NCBI RefSeq assembly: GCF_029893585.1
Contig: NZ_JARXYX010000015.1
Coordinates: 1-64,000 of the forward strand
DNA length: 64,000 bases
Source: Streptomyces sp. LBL
Lineage (GTDB): Bacteria > Actinomycetota > Actinomycetes > Streptomycetales > Streptomycetaceae
Direction: 5' to 3'
In this document: in pieces, positions 9,104 to 18,240 of the stretch
How positions within the stretch are numbered: the first letter of the stretch is position 1
Layout: each line of letters opens with the position of its first letter
The notes under the pieces: generated by a model
The model's database searches: none
Seen by the model: only the letters and a program-made list of their open reading frames with translations
What the model was told of the DNA's origin: nothing
Program-made: the position numbers and the translations under genes

Positions 9104-9597
9104 TCCGGCGGCAGCATTCGAGGCGTCACGGGGAGGGAGGCCACGGAGCCGCCGCGGTGGAGGGCTTCGCGCAGGGTGGCATTCTCCGCTTCGAGTTCGG
9201 CGTTTCGCAGGCTCAGAGCCTGGATGTGGTTGGCGTAGGCGGCGATGGTTGCGCGCGCCTCCCGTTGCTCGGCCGCGTGTTGCGAACGCAGCGTCCGGTC
9301 GGCCTTCTTGAGGCGGGCGATGTCCGCCGTCAGGGTGTCCGTCTGCGGGCGGGGCGCGTCCGGTGTCCGGAGCAGTCCGGTGATGATCTTCGCCAGGGGT
9401 GAGCGGTAGTAGGTGGCGCGCGAGATGCCGGCTTCCGTGCACAGCGTGGAGACAGACAGAGCGCCGCTGGTGTGTTCGGGGCTGCCGGTCACGATCCGCT
9501 CGAAGGCGTGCACGACAGCCTGGTCGGTGCCCGGCCGCACGGGAATGCCGGCGTGTTCCAGGGCGTGTCGCAACCGCAGTGCCGAAGTGTCATTCAT
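9100..9597 (-). CDS. TnpC-like HTH/coiled-coil protein (DUF6262-type)
   Basis: 165-residue protein resembling the small third transposition protein of Tn554-type elements. A helix-turn-helix is visible around CTEAGISRATYYRSPLAKII. A long coiled coil follows, from IARLKKADRTLRSQ to RNAELEAENATLREAL. The ATG at 9597 overlaps the stop of the preceding recombinase (ATGA), and its own stop overlaps the next start. In Tn554, TnpC influences orientation and frequency of transposition; a similar accessory role is inferred here. Confidence 0.75.
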   Translation of the reverse strand: MNDTSALRLRHALEHAGIPVRPGTDQAVVHAFERIVTGSPEHTSGALSVSTLCTEAGISRATYYRSPLAKIITGLLRTPDAPRPQTDTLTADIARLKKADRTLRSQHAAEQREARATIAAYANHIQALSLRNAELEAENATLREALHRGGSVASLPVTPRMLPPE

Positions 9598-11780
9598 GCG
9601 TCGGGGGTTCCGGTGGCGGTGAGTTCTGCAATGGCGTGGTCGAGGTCGGCGATGTGCGTGGTCAGCGCGGCGGTCTGGAGGCGGGACAGCCCTGCCGGGG
9701 CGTCGAGCGGGCGCTGGGCCTGGGCACGGGCGGTAGTCAGACGAGGGAGGTGGACGCTGGAGCGGCGGGCATTGGGACAGGTCAGGCACATGGTCAGCAG
9801 CGGCAAGGGGCGGCCCGCGTGCTTGGCTCGCTTTGCGCAGAGAGCGGTGGAGGGCTGATAGAAGCAGTCGTTGAGGATGCCTGGGTGAAGGGTCTTCGTC
9901 AGGTGCTGCAGCATGATGCGTAGCCGAGCGGGACTGGCGATGATGCCGGGCAGGTCGCCTAGCTCCCGGCGGATGCGGTCGAACTCGGCATTTACGCGGC
10001 CGGCAGCGCCGCCGCTGTTGCGGTGGCCGTCGTTCCAGTCGCGGTAGAGGTCCTCGACGTAGTCCAGCTGGGCGATGGCGCGTTCGGCGGCGACCTCGGC
10101 GGCAAACCCGGAGGAAGAGGTGCCCGCATAGCCTTCGAACAGGGCGAGTTCAGCATGCTGGTACTGCCGGGCACCCGCGACGACGCCGAACGGCTGGTGT
10201 GCGATGTGCCAGGCCAGGGTGCGGCGGAACTGCCGGGTGTTCAGTCGCCACGGCACGCATTCCTCTTCCCCTTCCTCACCCTCCGATTCGTCGTGAGCGG
10301 GCGTGTCGTTATCCGGCGCCGGTGCGGCCGTGTGAAGCGGCACGTAGGGGGTGTCCGGGGTGCTGAACAGCTCGTTGAGGTGGTCACGGAAATCGTTCAG
10401 GCGCCTGTTGACCGAGCCGAACAGGACAAGGCTGTTGCTGGTCATGCCCTTGTGGGCGAACAGGTGGGTCGGGTCGTCGTTGACGGCGGCGAGCAGCGCG
10501 ACGGCTCGGTGGACAACATCGAGCACGACCCATTCGGCTTCCTCGCCGGTCAGCTTGCGGCCCTTGAGGACCCGGCCGCGCAGCTTGTGGCGGATACGGC
10601 CGTCCGGACCGTCCTCGGTGAACGCGCAGTCGGGGGCGAGCTCCCGGACCTCGGCGTCCCTCATTCCGGACAGGTACGCGATCACGATCCAGCAGGCCGT
10701 GCGCATCTGGACCACTTCGGTGGCCAGTTCCAGTGGGCCGAGGCCCGGCCGCCACGGGCGTCCGCTGCCGGGCCAGCTCGACATCGCGGTACGCAGGCCT
10801 CCGACTTGGTAGCCGAGCTCGGCAGCTGCCTCGGTGAGGTACCGGCGGACCTCTGCGGAGGCGGCCACCCCGGTCAGGCGCGCGACGAGCGCGACGTTGG
10901 GCGCCTGCAGCACTCCGTCGACCGCTGGGACGCCCGGGTGTCGGAGGGCCTGTCGGGCGGGCAGGGCGGGAACACCGCGGCCGGTGGCACGCAGCTCGGC
11001 CACATATGCCTCGATCCGGGTCCGGGCGGAGCCGTTGCCGCGGCAGGACCGCGGTGTCTGATGGGCGGCGCTCAGCTCGGCGTGTTCGCGCTGGGCGGCC
11101 AGGATGTCGGGTCCGGCGGTGGTGACGTAGAAGACGGCGCCTTTCACGAGCGGAGCGATGATCTCCTCGGGGATGCGCTCGGTGGTGTTCTCCGCGTCGC
11201 GGACCACTCCGGCCACCGCGTGCCCGGAGCGGCCGGGCCAGGGGTTGACCAGCAGCCGGTCGGCAGTCAGGAACGGACCGTGGGCGAACAGATGTTTCAC
11301 GGCGGTCACCCGTAGCGCCGCCTCCTCCGCCGAGACGCTCTGCCAGCGCTCCAGCGCGGCCTGCAGGTGCTCCGGCGTTACCTCACTGAGTCGGCGGGCG
11401 CCGACCGCCTGAAAGGTGGTGATGACGGTCCGAGCCTTCTGGAAGGCCCCGAAGATGCCGGTGAGCTTCATCGGTCCTCGCCGAACCAGGGAGGAGTTGC
11501 CACGCCGCAGACGGGAGTAGAGGTATTCCCGCAGCACCAAGGCAGTGACCGGGTCGGCCACCGAGGTGAAGACGATCGTGCGCTCGCTCTTGCTGCGCGG
11601 CAGGAACGGGCCCACGTCCCAGACCGGGTCGGCGAAGCGGGGCCCCGGCCCCGGACGGGCCGCGGCGGCCAGCACATGGTCGGGCAGCACGAGTGCGTCG
11701 TCCGGGACAGGTCCGGGTGCCGCTGGCCGGTCCGGACCGGACGGCTCGGCGGGAACGGCGGACGTGGCGGTGGAGGTCAC
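9594..11780 (-). CDS. Third tyrosine recombinase of the intact trio
   Basis: 728-residue recombinase-like protein. The GTG at 11780 overlaps the previous stop by four bases (GTGA), which sets the start much later than the longest open frame. The core-binding region includes LREYLYSRLRRGNSSLVRRG. The catalytic region begins with CWIVIAYLSGMRDAEVREL (first Arg). RQFRRTLAWHIAHQPFGVVAG and YQHAELALFEGYAG are candidates for the second Arg and Tyr. A C-terminal CLTCPNAR resembles Cys-rich tails of such recombinases. It probably acts with the two upstream recombinases in excision and integration. The frameshifted homologue is at 1154-2225. Confidence 0.85.
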   Translation of the reverse strand: MTSTATSAVPAEPSGPDRPAAPGPVPDDALVLPDHVLAAAARPGPGPRFADPVWDVGPFLPRSKSERTIVFTSVADPVTALVLREYLYSRLRRGNSSLVRRGPMKLTGIFGAFQKARTVITTFQAVGARRLSEVTPEHLQAALERWQSVSAEEAALRVTAVKHLFAHGPFLTADRLLVNPWPGRSGHAVAGVVRDAENTTERIPEEIIAPLVKGAVFYVTTAGPDILAAQREHAELSAAHQTPRSCRGNGSARTRIEAYVAELRATGRGVPALPARQALRHPGVPAVDGVLQAPNVALVARLTGVAASAEVRRYLTEAAAELGYQVGGLRTAMSSWPGSGRPWRPGLGPLELATEVVQMRTACWIVIAYLSGMRDAEVRELAPDCAFTEDGPDGRIRHKLRGRVLKGRKLTGEEAEWVVLDVVHRAVALLAAVNDDPTHLFAHKGMTSNSLVLFGSVNRRLNDFRDHLNELFSTPDTPYVPLHTAAPAPDNDTPAHDESEGEEGEEECVPWRLNTRQFRRTLAWHIAHQPFGVVAGARQYQHAELALFEGYAGTSSSGFAAEVAAERAIAQLDYVEDLYRDWNDGHRNSGGAAGRVNAEFDRIRRELGDLPGIIASPARLRIMLQHLTKTLHPGILNDCFYQPSTALCAKRAKHAGRPLPLLTMCLTCPNARRSSVHLPRLTTARAQAQRPLDAPAGLSRLQTAALTTHIADLDHAIAELTATGTPDA

Positions 11781-13609
11781 GTCAGTCCCTGAAGGATCTG
11801 GCCGGGCAGGTGGAGGGCCGCATCGTGGCCTTCGGCGATGAGCCGGGCGGTGGCCTGCTGCTCGCCGGTGAACTGCGGCAGAATGCCGGTGATGATCCGT
11901 TCCCAGGCCAGTGCGTAGCGGGCGTTCCACTCCAGCACCGTCATCGCCTCACGCTGGGCAGTCAGGAATGCGGCGAAGCTGAGAATCGCGGGCAGGTGCC
12001 GGGTGGCGAACACCGCGTTCGGGCACTCCAGGCAGCCCCACACCGCCACCGGGCAGCCGGAGCCCGGGCGGCGGGCGAACGGCGAGGCGTGGAAGTCACG
12101 GCAGGACGCCAGCCATACGTCGCTGTCCCCGGACAGGGCCACCGCCACCTCATCGGGAGGCAGTTCGGCCGCCGACCTGTCCAGTCGGCGGCCCTGGTCG
12201 TCGAGGACGACGGGCGCTTCCATTGCGGCGTCCAACGCCTCGCGCAGCCCTTTCTCGACGGCTTCCTCATGCAGCGGACGGTGCGCTTCGATGTCGGCGT
12301 AGTGCTTGGCCGCGACCCGGGGGCTGTGGCCCTCGGCGAAGTCCTCCAGCACTCCTCCGGTCTGCTGGTAGCGGCGCGACTTGTAGGTCTTGCGCAGTCG
12401 CCGCAGGTTCAGCGACGCCTCTTCGCCGGATGCCTCGAACAACGCGGTGAGCTGGTGGCGTTCGAGGAATGCCTGCTTGACCGGGCCTAGGGAGGTGGCC
12501 CGGTGACGGCCGAAGGTGGCGATCACCTCCCCACTGCGCAGCGCGTGAGCCCACAGCAGGTCCGTGGCCGCCAGGCGGCGGCCGTGAGCGGTGAGCCGCA
12601 CGGCGAGGCGGATCAGGCCGCCGGGCTGGTGCACGGCACCGCCGTCGGTCACCCGCAGCGTCTTGCGGGACTGGCCGTGGGACCGGTTCTTGACGTAGGC
12701 GATGCTCACATACCCGCGGGCCGGGTTGATCAGGCAATTGGCCGACAGGCGGCACGCGGCTTCCGGCTCCAGGCCGGTCTGGCACATCAGCAGCACCACG
12801 AACGCCAGCACATCGTGCGCCGTGAGGAAAAAGTGGCTGTTGAGCCTGCCGATTCCGCCCAGCTCCGTGATCTTGTCCATGGCGCCGCGCTCGGCGCGCA
12901 GTGCTCCCGTCAGCGGTCCGCGGTGGGCGATGTGCCACGCCGCGTTTTCCCGGGTCCAGCCGTGCCAGCCCCCGCCGACCGGATCTCGGCCAGCCGTCGC
13001 CAGCTGCTCACCGGTCAGCATCCGGTCGCGGGCTGCCCGCACGTCGGCCAGGGCCGCAGCCTGGACCCCCTCGAACAGCGCATCGGGGTAGGCATCCAGC
13101 GGCCGGCCGCGGCCCTGGCCAACCTGGACCGTGGTGAAGCCCAGCCGGGCCTGCATCGCCATGCCCAGCCTGTCAGGGTGTTCCTCCTGGACGAGCCGCA
13201 ACAGCTTCACCACCTGCTGCATTCGCAGATACGGCGTGGTGCTGGACTCCCCGTACCGGGCAGCCAAGATCGCCTCAAAGGAGTCCAGGTACTCCGGAAG
13301 CAAGTCCTCCAGATCCATGTCGCCCGACATGTCCGTGGCCTGCGCCAGGTGGGTGACGAACTCGGTCAGCGTGTGGGCGTAGCTGTCTGTCGTGCCCACG
13401 TACTTGTGGCGGTTCTCCACTCCGGCCAGGCCCGCCAGCGCCCGGGCCAGGTGCCGCACCAGCCGAGGACACGCCAGCGCGGAGAAGTCGTAGCACCGCT
13501 CGACCCCGCCAGAGAAGACCGCGGTGAACGCCACCGGACCCACCGCCGGGACCGCCTCCGGCTCCGGCGCCAGATCCTCAGGCGCGGGAAACCGTACCCG
13601 CCGGCTCAC
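11777..13609 (-). CDS. Second tyrosine recombinase of the intact trio
   Basis: 610-residue recombinase-like protein starting at GTG 13609 in a four-base overlap with the upstream stop. Visible parts are an N-terminal helical domain (ENRHKYVGTTDSYAHTLTEF), a segment with MCQTGLEPEAACRL that may hold the first catalytic Arg, and LRRLRKTYKSRRY followed by GHSPRVAAKHYADI with a candidate nucleophilic Tyr. Near the C-terminus CPVAVWGCLECPNAVFATRH contains paired cysteines, suggesting a metal-binding tail. The stop overlaps the next GTG. Its decayed paralogue at 2222-4039 is only distantly similar, so the two cassettes are not recent duplicates. Confidence 0.85.
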   Translation of the reverse strand: MSRRVRFPAPEDLAPEPEAVPAVGPVAFTAVFSGGVERCYDFSALACPRLVRHLARALAGLAGVENRHKYVGTTDSYAHTLTEFVTHLAQATDMSGDMDLEDLLPEYLDSFEAILAARYGESSTTPYLRMQQVVKLLRLVQEEHPDRLGMAMQARLGFTTVQVGQGRGRPLDAYPDALFEGVQAAALADVRAARDRMLTGEQLATAGRDPVGGGWHGWTRENAAWHIAHRGPLTGALRAERGAMDKITELGGIGRLNSHFFLTAHDVLAFVVLLMCQTGLEPEAACRLSANCLINPARGYVSIAYVKNRSHGQSRKTLRVTDGGAVHQPGGLIRLAVRLTAHGRRLAATDLLWAHALRSGEVIATFGRHRATSLGPVKQAFLERHQLTALFEASGEEASLNLRRLRKTYKSRRYQQTGGVLEDFAEGHSPRVAAKHYADIEAHRPLHEEAVEKGLREALDAAMEAPVVLDDQGRRLDRSAAELPPDEVAVALSGDSDVWLASCRDFHASPFARRPGSGCPVAVWGCLECPNAVFATRHLPAILSFAAFLTAQREAMTVLEWNARYALAWERIITGILPQFTGEQQATARLIAEGHDAALHLPGQILQGLT

Positions 13610-15024
13610 GATGCTTCTCCGGCCCGCTCCAGCGCCACGCTCTGCGCGTCCCACTCGGCTAGCGCGGCCAGCACAATCTCCTGCGCCTCGTCCAGCACGT
13701 CGAGATACACGTAGACGGTGGCTTCCCGGGCATGGCCGAGGAGCAACTGGAGGGTCCGCATCGGATTGCCGATCAGCAGCCGCCGCAACTCGGCGTGCGA
13801 GAGCGGCCCGTCCAGCGGGCGACCCAGCGCCCGGACCGTCTGCCGCAGCAACAGCCCAAGCATGTACACGGCATAGGTATGCCGCAGGGTGTGTGGATGC
13901 ACCTCGATCTCGATCCCGAACGAAGCACACCGCGCGTTCGCCCGCCGGAACACCGCCTGCCACGCGGCTGACTCAAGCGGCCGCCCGTCATCGGCCAGCC
14001 ACAACCACAGCGGCTCCCCGGTGCGCCTCACCAGACGGCGCCGCTCCGCCGGGCCGATACGCCCGTACGGCCAGTTTCGGGCACCGCCGTCCAGCACCAG
14101 CGCATACCGGCCCGTGCGGAGCACCGTCCGGTCCGTGGCCGCAGGCGTAAAGCGGCCCTCGGCAGAGCAGCGGGCCACGATCGCGTCGCGCTCCACGGCC
14201 AGGAAGTGGTGAAACTGGCGCACCTTGCGCGGCGGCAGGAACACCCGGCGGCCCTTGCGCCGCTTGGCCACCGCCCCCGCTACCCGGAACTCACCCGGCC
14301 CGCCCGGTGGGGGCACCTCCGGCACCAGCAGACAGGCCCCCTCGCCCAGCCGCATCCCGCTGTGAACAAGCCCATCGGCGAACAGGGCGTTGCGCTCGCC
14401 GTGCCGGCCTCGCCACGACGGATCAGCGCCGCCTTCCGGCAGTTCCCCGCGCAGTCCCACGTTCCGCCACAACAGGTAGTCCTCGAAGGACACGAACCGC
14501 AGCGGCTCGTCCTGCGGATCTGTCTCCATTTCGGCGTTCACGTGGACCCTGCGAGGGCCGGCAGGCGTCATCACCGTCTTGTCGACGTACCGAAACGGCG
14601 CCCGCTGCAACAACCCGGCATCCAGTGACCACGCCACCCACTTGTCAAGCGCCGCCACCGACCGGTTCCACGTCCCCACCGACACAGCACCCGGCCCGCC
14701 ACACCACAACCGCACCCGCTTGTAAGCCCGCAGGTCATCGCCGTCGCACGCCCAGATCGGCTTGCCATACCGCGAGGTCTCCAAGAACCGGACGAAAAGC
14801 ATCACGTCCCGGGCGTAACCCAGCACGCTGTTCTCGGCACGCACACCCCAACTCGGCAACTCACGCAGAAACCGGTTCAGTTGCAGGTCATACGATCCGT
14901 CCCCTCCCAGAATGAACGGCTGACCGTCGCGGACACCTACGCGGTCGAGCACGGCCACCGGGCCAGCCGCACCCGGGCAGCTCTCCAACCGGTCCCGGCT
15001 CGTCGCGCACAGATCCGTGATCAC
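13606..15024 (-). CDS. First tyrosine recombinase of the intact trio (TnpA-like)
   Basis: 472-residue site-specific recombinase. Catalytic elements: Arg in HSGMRLGEGACLL, HPHTLRHTYAVYML (HxxR), and LLLGHAREATVYVYLDVL with the Tyr. The GTG at 15024 is the best available start; the region between it and the element end (about 15184) is short and should hold the promoter and recombinase sites. It is first in a five-gene operon with four-base overlaps throughout. Related to, but clearly diverged from, the recombinase at 4036-5538. Confidence 0.88.
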   Translation of the reverse strand: MITDLCATSRDRLESCPGAAGPVAVLDRVGVRDGQPFILGGDGSYDLQLNRFLRELPSWGVRAENSVLGYARDVMLFVRFLETSRYGKPIWACDGDDLRAYKRVRLWCGGPGAVSVGTWNRSVAALDKWVAWSLDAGLLQRAPFRYVDKTVMTPAGPRRVHVNAEMETDPQDEPLRFVSFEDYLLWRNVGLRGELPEGGADPSWRGRHGERNALFADGLVHSGMRLGEGACLLVPEVPPPGGPGEFRVAGAVAKRRKGRRVFLPPRKVRQFHHFLAVERDAIVARCSAEGRFTPAATDRTVLRTGRYALVLDGGARNWPYGRIGPAERRRLVRRTGEPLWLWLADDGRPLESAAWQAVFRRANARCASFGIEIEVHPHTLRHTYAVYMLGLLLRQTVRALGRPLDGPLSHAELRRLLIGNPMRTLQLLLGHAREATVYVYLDVLDEAQEIVLAALAEWDAQSVALERAGEAS

Positions 15025-15158
15025 AACACCGCCCCGTCCGCTTCGATCACCACATTGAGTCCGGCTCCACTAACCATCCCGGAGCTGAGGCACGAGGGCC
15101 TTCCCCTCACCTCGGAACCACTCACGCTGGTGATCTGCCGTCGAGTGAAGACCGTTGA

Positions 15159-15188
15159 TGAGACAGATGTGGTAGCCCACATAAACGG
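15159..15188 (-). other. Right end of the intact recombinase-trio element
   Basis: On the top strand TGAGACA (15159-15165) is followed after 12 bases by CACATAA (15178-15184) and then ACGG (15185-15188), where the DNA ligase frame resumes as GGC GAG CTG. Read on the minus strand this is TTATGTG, 12 bases, TGTCTCA, the inverted counterpart of the left end at 7396-7420 (11-base gap). Confidence 0.65.
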
Positions 15189-15942
15189 CGAGCTGATCGT
15201 GTGGGAGGAGGATCGGCTCGCCTTCGAGCGGCTGCAAAACCGGCTGCAACGGCGCGGCGCTGGGGCAGCCCGGGCGGCTGCCGAGTGGCCGATCCACTTC
15301 GTCGCCTTCGACCTGCTCAGGCTGTCCGGCACTGACACGACAGGGTGGCCGTATCGGCGGCGCAGGGCCGCGCTGGAGTCGGTGTTCGCCACCCGGCGGC
15401 TGTCGGCGCCGTGGGCGCTGTGCCCGTCGACCACGGATCCGGACACTGTGCGCAAGTGGCTGTCGTGGGCGGCGGTCGGCATGGAGGGGGTGGTCTATAA
15501 GCGGCTGGACGGAGCCTACGAGCCGTCAGCGAGGGGCTGGTTGAAGTACAAGGTGCGCGAGACGACCGAGGCGGTCGTCGGCGCGGTCACCGGTTCTCTG
15601 GCCGTTCCCTGCACGCTGCTGCTCGGCAGGTACGACGACGGAGGACGCTTTCAGCAGGTCGGCCGCACCACCACCCTCGCCCGGGCGGCAGGTGCGGCGG
15701 TCGCCGGCCTGCTCGCTCCGGGGCGGCGCGGTCATCCGTGGACAGGCTGGTCGTTCAGCGCCGGGTGCGGCAGCCAGGAAAAGCTGAACGTCACGCTGGT
15801 GGAACCCGGGCTGGTGGTGGAAGTCGGCGTCGACGTCGCCCGCGATGCCTCCGGCCGGTGGCGACATCCCGCACACTGGCACCGCGCCCGCCCCGACCTC
15901 TCCCCCGCCGACGTCCCCCGCCTGACGTCACCGCCGCACTGA
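15187..15942 (+). pseudogene. ATP-dependent DNA ligase, C-terminal part
   Basis: About 250 residues covering the end of the adenylation domain and the OB-fold domain. Diagnostic stretches are ELIVWEEDRLAFERLQNRL, HFVAFDLLRLSGTD (motif III region), MEGVVYKRLDGAYEP (motif IV, EGVVYK) and RGWLKYKVRETTEA (motif V). The frame is open to a stop at 15940-15942. Its natural N-terminal continuation ends at 7394 with 'DATAMDG', so the gene was interrupted between Gly and Glu codons. Excision of the intervening element would rejoin them. The 5' part with the active-site lysine is missing at this locus. Confidence 0.88.
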
Positions 15943-16026
15943 CGGCGGCCGGGCGCGGCGGCCCCGCCGACGCACAACCGGCTGAGCGCGCCCCGACCCC
16001 CGGCAACGCGTGCCCGACACAGGGCT

Positions 16027-16257
16027 GACTCCGGCCGCTGGGACAGGGTCTGCCAGATCTTGGCGATGAACTCCAACCAGTCCATGCACGCCCGTGAGAT
16101 CGCACAACGCCTCGGCCTCACCGTTACGGGACGCATCCTCAGCGGCTTCAACGCGCAACTCTGCTACTGGGCCCGAAACGGACGGCTCATCCGTACGGCA
16201 CCGAGCACCTACAAGATCACATTCCCTGATGGCTTGACACCGCCAACTCGCCCTTAA
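16027..16257 (+). pseudogene. Remnant of an HTH-type protein, C-terminal fragment
   Basis: An open stretch encodes SGRWDRVCQILAMNSNQSMH and AREIAQRLGLTVTGRILSGF followed by LCYWARNGRLIRTAPSTYKI. It looks like a winged-helix end of a larger protein. No start is convincing and nothing upstream continues it. It sits between the split ligase and an IS5-type fragment. Family not recognised. Confidence 0.35.
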
Positions 16258-16270
16258 CTACGTGGCATTG

Positions 16271-16378
16271 GTCCAGTATCGCCCGGTGGCAGTACGCCTC
16301 CGGCTGCCCTCCCCGGCCACGCAGCCAGCCTGGCACCGGCAGCAGCGGCCGGACCACGGCACACTCCGCGTCCGTCAT
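16271..16378 (-). pseudogene. IS5-family transposase, N-terminal fragment
   Basis: From the ATG at 16378 the minus strand encodes MTDAECAVVRPLLPVPGWLR, then GRGGQPEAYCHRAILD, the conserved beginning of actinobacterial IS5-type transposases. Similarity stops after about 36 residues. The rest of the transposase is absent, so this is a scar of an old insertion. Confidence 0.6.
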
Positions 16379-16646
16379 TGCCGACGGACACCGCCGAACA
16401 CGTTCCGGGTGATCGGCCGCGTTTCCGAACCGGTGAGCGACACAATCACACGTCGGTGCAGCCGAGTTGAACTCCACCGGCGCGAGCACGTACAACTGCG
16501 GCAACAGGGTCTCCTGGATCTCGGTTGGCTTCGCAACCCCGAGCTACCAAGAGGCCCTGCCTTCATGCCCGCAGCCGACGGCAACCACCCGATCGAGACT
16601 CCCGTTCGACGCCCACCCCTCAAGATCGGAACGACAACAGCTACTC

Positions 16647-18234
16647 AGCTTGGCGTTTATCCTCGCGGGCCACCCGACCTGCTGATCTGCGGATCTTCCC
16701 GGGACAGCAGGGGCGGCCGTTCTCCACGCTTCGAGATGTCGAGTCACGAAGCACGAGAGAACGGCCGCTGCATATGAGTCTCCCGGTCGACGCGCCCGCA
16801 GGCGACGCGTTGGGCATCCTGTCCCGCTTTCGGGTCGAGTTCTGCGAATGCCTCTACGCTCGCCGGGACGCGCTCTTCGAGCTCACGGACGCGGTGTTGT
16901 GCGCGGACGGGCCGGTGCAGACTCTGGTCGAGCTGTCGCTGGCCATCGAGCACCGGCGCGGGCATGGCGCGCTGTACGCGGCATTGGACCGCGGTTGGCT
17001 GGAGCCGACGCGGTTGCGCCGCACGCTGGCCGGCCTGCCGCTGCCGAAGGCGGCCGACGGGCGGATCGTGCTGGCTGTGGACGTGAGCAACTGGCTCCGC
17101 CCCGATGCCCCGACCAGCGACAACCGGCTGTTCTGCCACGTCTACGGACGTGGCGACCGCAAGACGGACCAGTTCGTTCCGGGCTGGCCGCACTCCTTCG
17201 TTGCCGCGCTGGAGTCCACAGGCCGCACCTCCTGGGTCGCGCTGCTGGACGCCGTGCGCCTGGGGCCCGCCGACGACGCGACGCTCGCCACCGCCACCCA
17301 ACTGCGCGACGTCGTCGAGCGGTTGACGCACGCCGGGCACTGGCGGCCGGGCGACCTGGAGATCCTGATCGTGATGGACGCCGGCTACGACGTCACCTAC
17401 CTCTCCCACGCTCTGGCCGACCTGCCCGTCGTGCTGGTCGGGCGCCTGCGCTCGGACCGGGTCATGCTCCGTGACGCAGGCCCCGCACGTTCCGGCCCGA
17501 AGGGCGGGCGGCCCCGTCGGCACGGCGGCGTCCTCACCTTCGCCAAGCCCGACAGCTGGCACCAGCCCGACGTCACCACCGCTACGGACACCACGCGCTA
17601 CGGCAAGGCCCAGACGATGGCCTGGGACCGGATGCACCCCAGACTCACCCACCGCGGCCCATGGCTGGACCACGCCAAGGAGGAACTGCCCGTCCTGCAC
17701 GGCACGTTGGTACGGCTGCAGGTCGAGCGACTGCCGGGCGACCGCGACCCGAAACCGGTCTGGCTGTGGTGCTCGGCCACCGCCACGACACCGGCGGACG
17801 TGGACCGCTGGTGGCAGTCCTTCCTCCGCAGATTCGATCTTGAGCACACCTTCAGGCTCCTGAAGCAGACGCTCGGCTGGACCGCCCCGAAGATCCGCCA
17901 CGCCGACAGCGCCGACCTGTGGACCTGGCTCATCATCGCCGCCCACACCCAGCTCCGCCTCGCCCGCCCCCTCACCGAGGACCTGCGCCGTCCCTGGGAG
18001 CGACCCGCCGAGCCCCGCCGCCTCACTCCCGCCCGCGTCCGCCGGGGGTTTCGCAACGTCCGCGCGACGGCGGCGCCCGTCCGGCAGCCGCACCGAAACC
18101 GTCTGAGCCGGGCCCGGGACGGCCGCCCGGCTCGAAGAACAAGCACCGAGCCAAGCGCCACGACGTCGGCAAGACCGTCAAACGTGCCGAGTCGATCAAG
18201 GAACACCAAGCCCGCCAAGGATAAACGCCAAGCT
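16647..18234 (+). mobile_element. Insertion sequence with terminal inverted repeats, about 1.6 kb
   Basis: The left end begins AGCTTGGCGTTTATCCT (16647 onward). The right end, read on the minus strand from 18234, begins with the same 17 bases and continues with a similar GGCGGGC. The repeats flank one transposase gene. A target duplication is not clear from the flanks. The transposase has a frameshift, so the copy is probably inactive. Confidence 0.75.
16774..18224 (+). pseudogene. IS701-like (NF041680-type) transposase, C-terminal frameshift
   Basis: DDE transposase of about 480 residues. The frame starts at ATG 16774 (MSLPVDAPAG). Catalytic-region landmarks are VLAVDVSNWLRPDA, ILIVMDAGYDVTYL and FDLEHTFRLLKQTLGW. 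After RRGFRNVRA the reading frame shifts: the expected ending GPGRPPGSKNKHRAKRHDVG is found in the neighbouring frame, which stops at 18224. An indel near 18070-18090 therefore replaces the natural C-terminus in the original frame with unrelated residues. The catalytic core is intact, so residual activity cannot be excluded. Confidence 0.8.
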
Positions 18235-18240
18235 CAGACT

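Larger units (their letters stand above)
7396..15184. mobile_element. Recombinase-trio transposon (Tn554/RIT-like) inserted in a DNA ligase gene
   Basis: An integrative element of about 7.8 kb. Boundaries come from the split ligase gene and from the imperfect inverted ends (TTATGTG...TGTCTCA). One end carries three overlapping tyrosine recombinases, a TnpC-like HTH/coiled-coil protein and a fifth unknown gene, all on the minus strand. The far end carries an ADP-ribosylglycohydrolase on the plus strand. Tn554 has the same order: transposition genes at one end and cargo at the other. The core ACGG appears in the same orientation at both junctions, as expected from recombination at a short target. 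All five minus-strand genes are intact, so the element could still be active. Confidence 0.75.

Noticed and set aside
10023..11315. Plus-strand open frame of 430 codons opposite the third recombinase
   Set aside because: Antisense shadow. The minus-strand frame is coupled to its neighbours and carries recombinase motifs.
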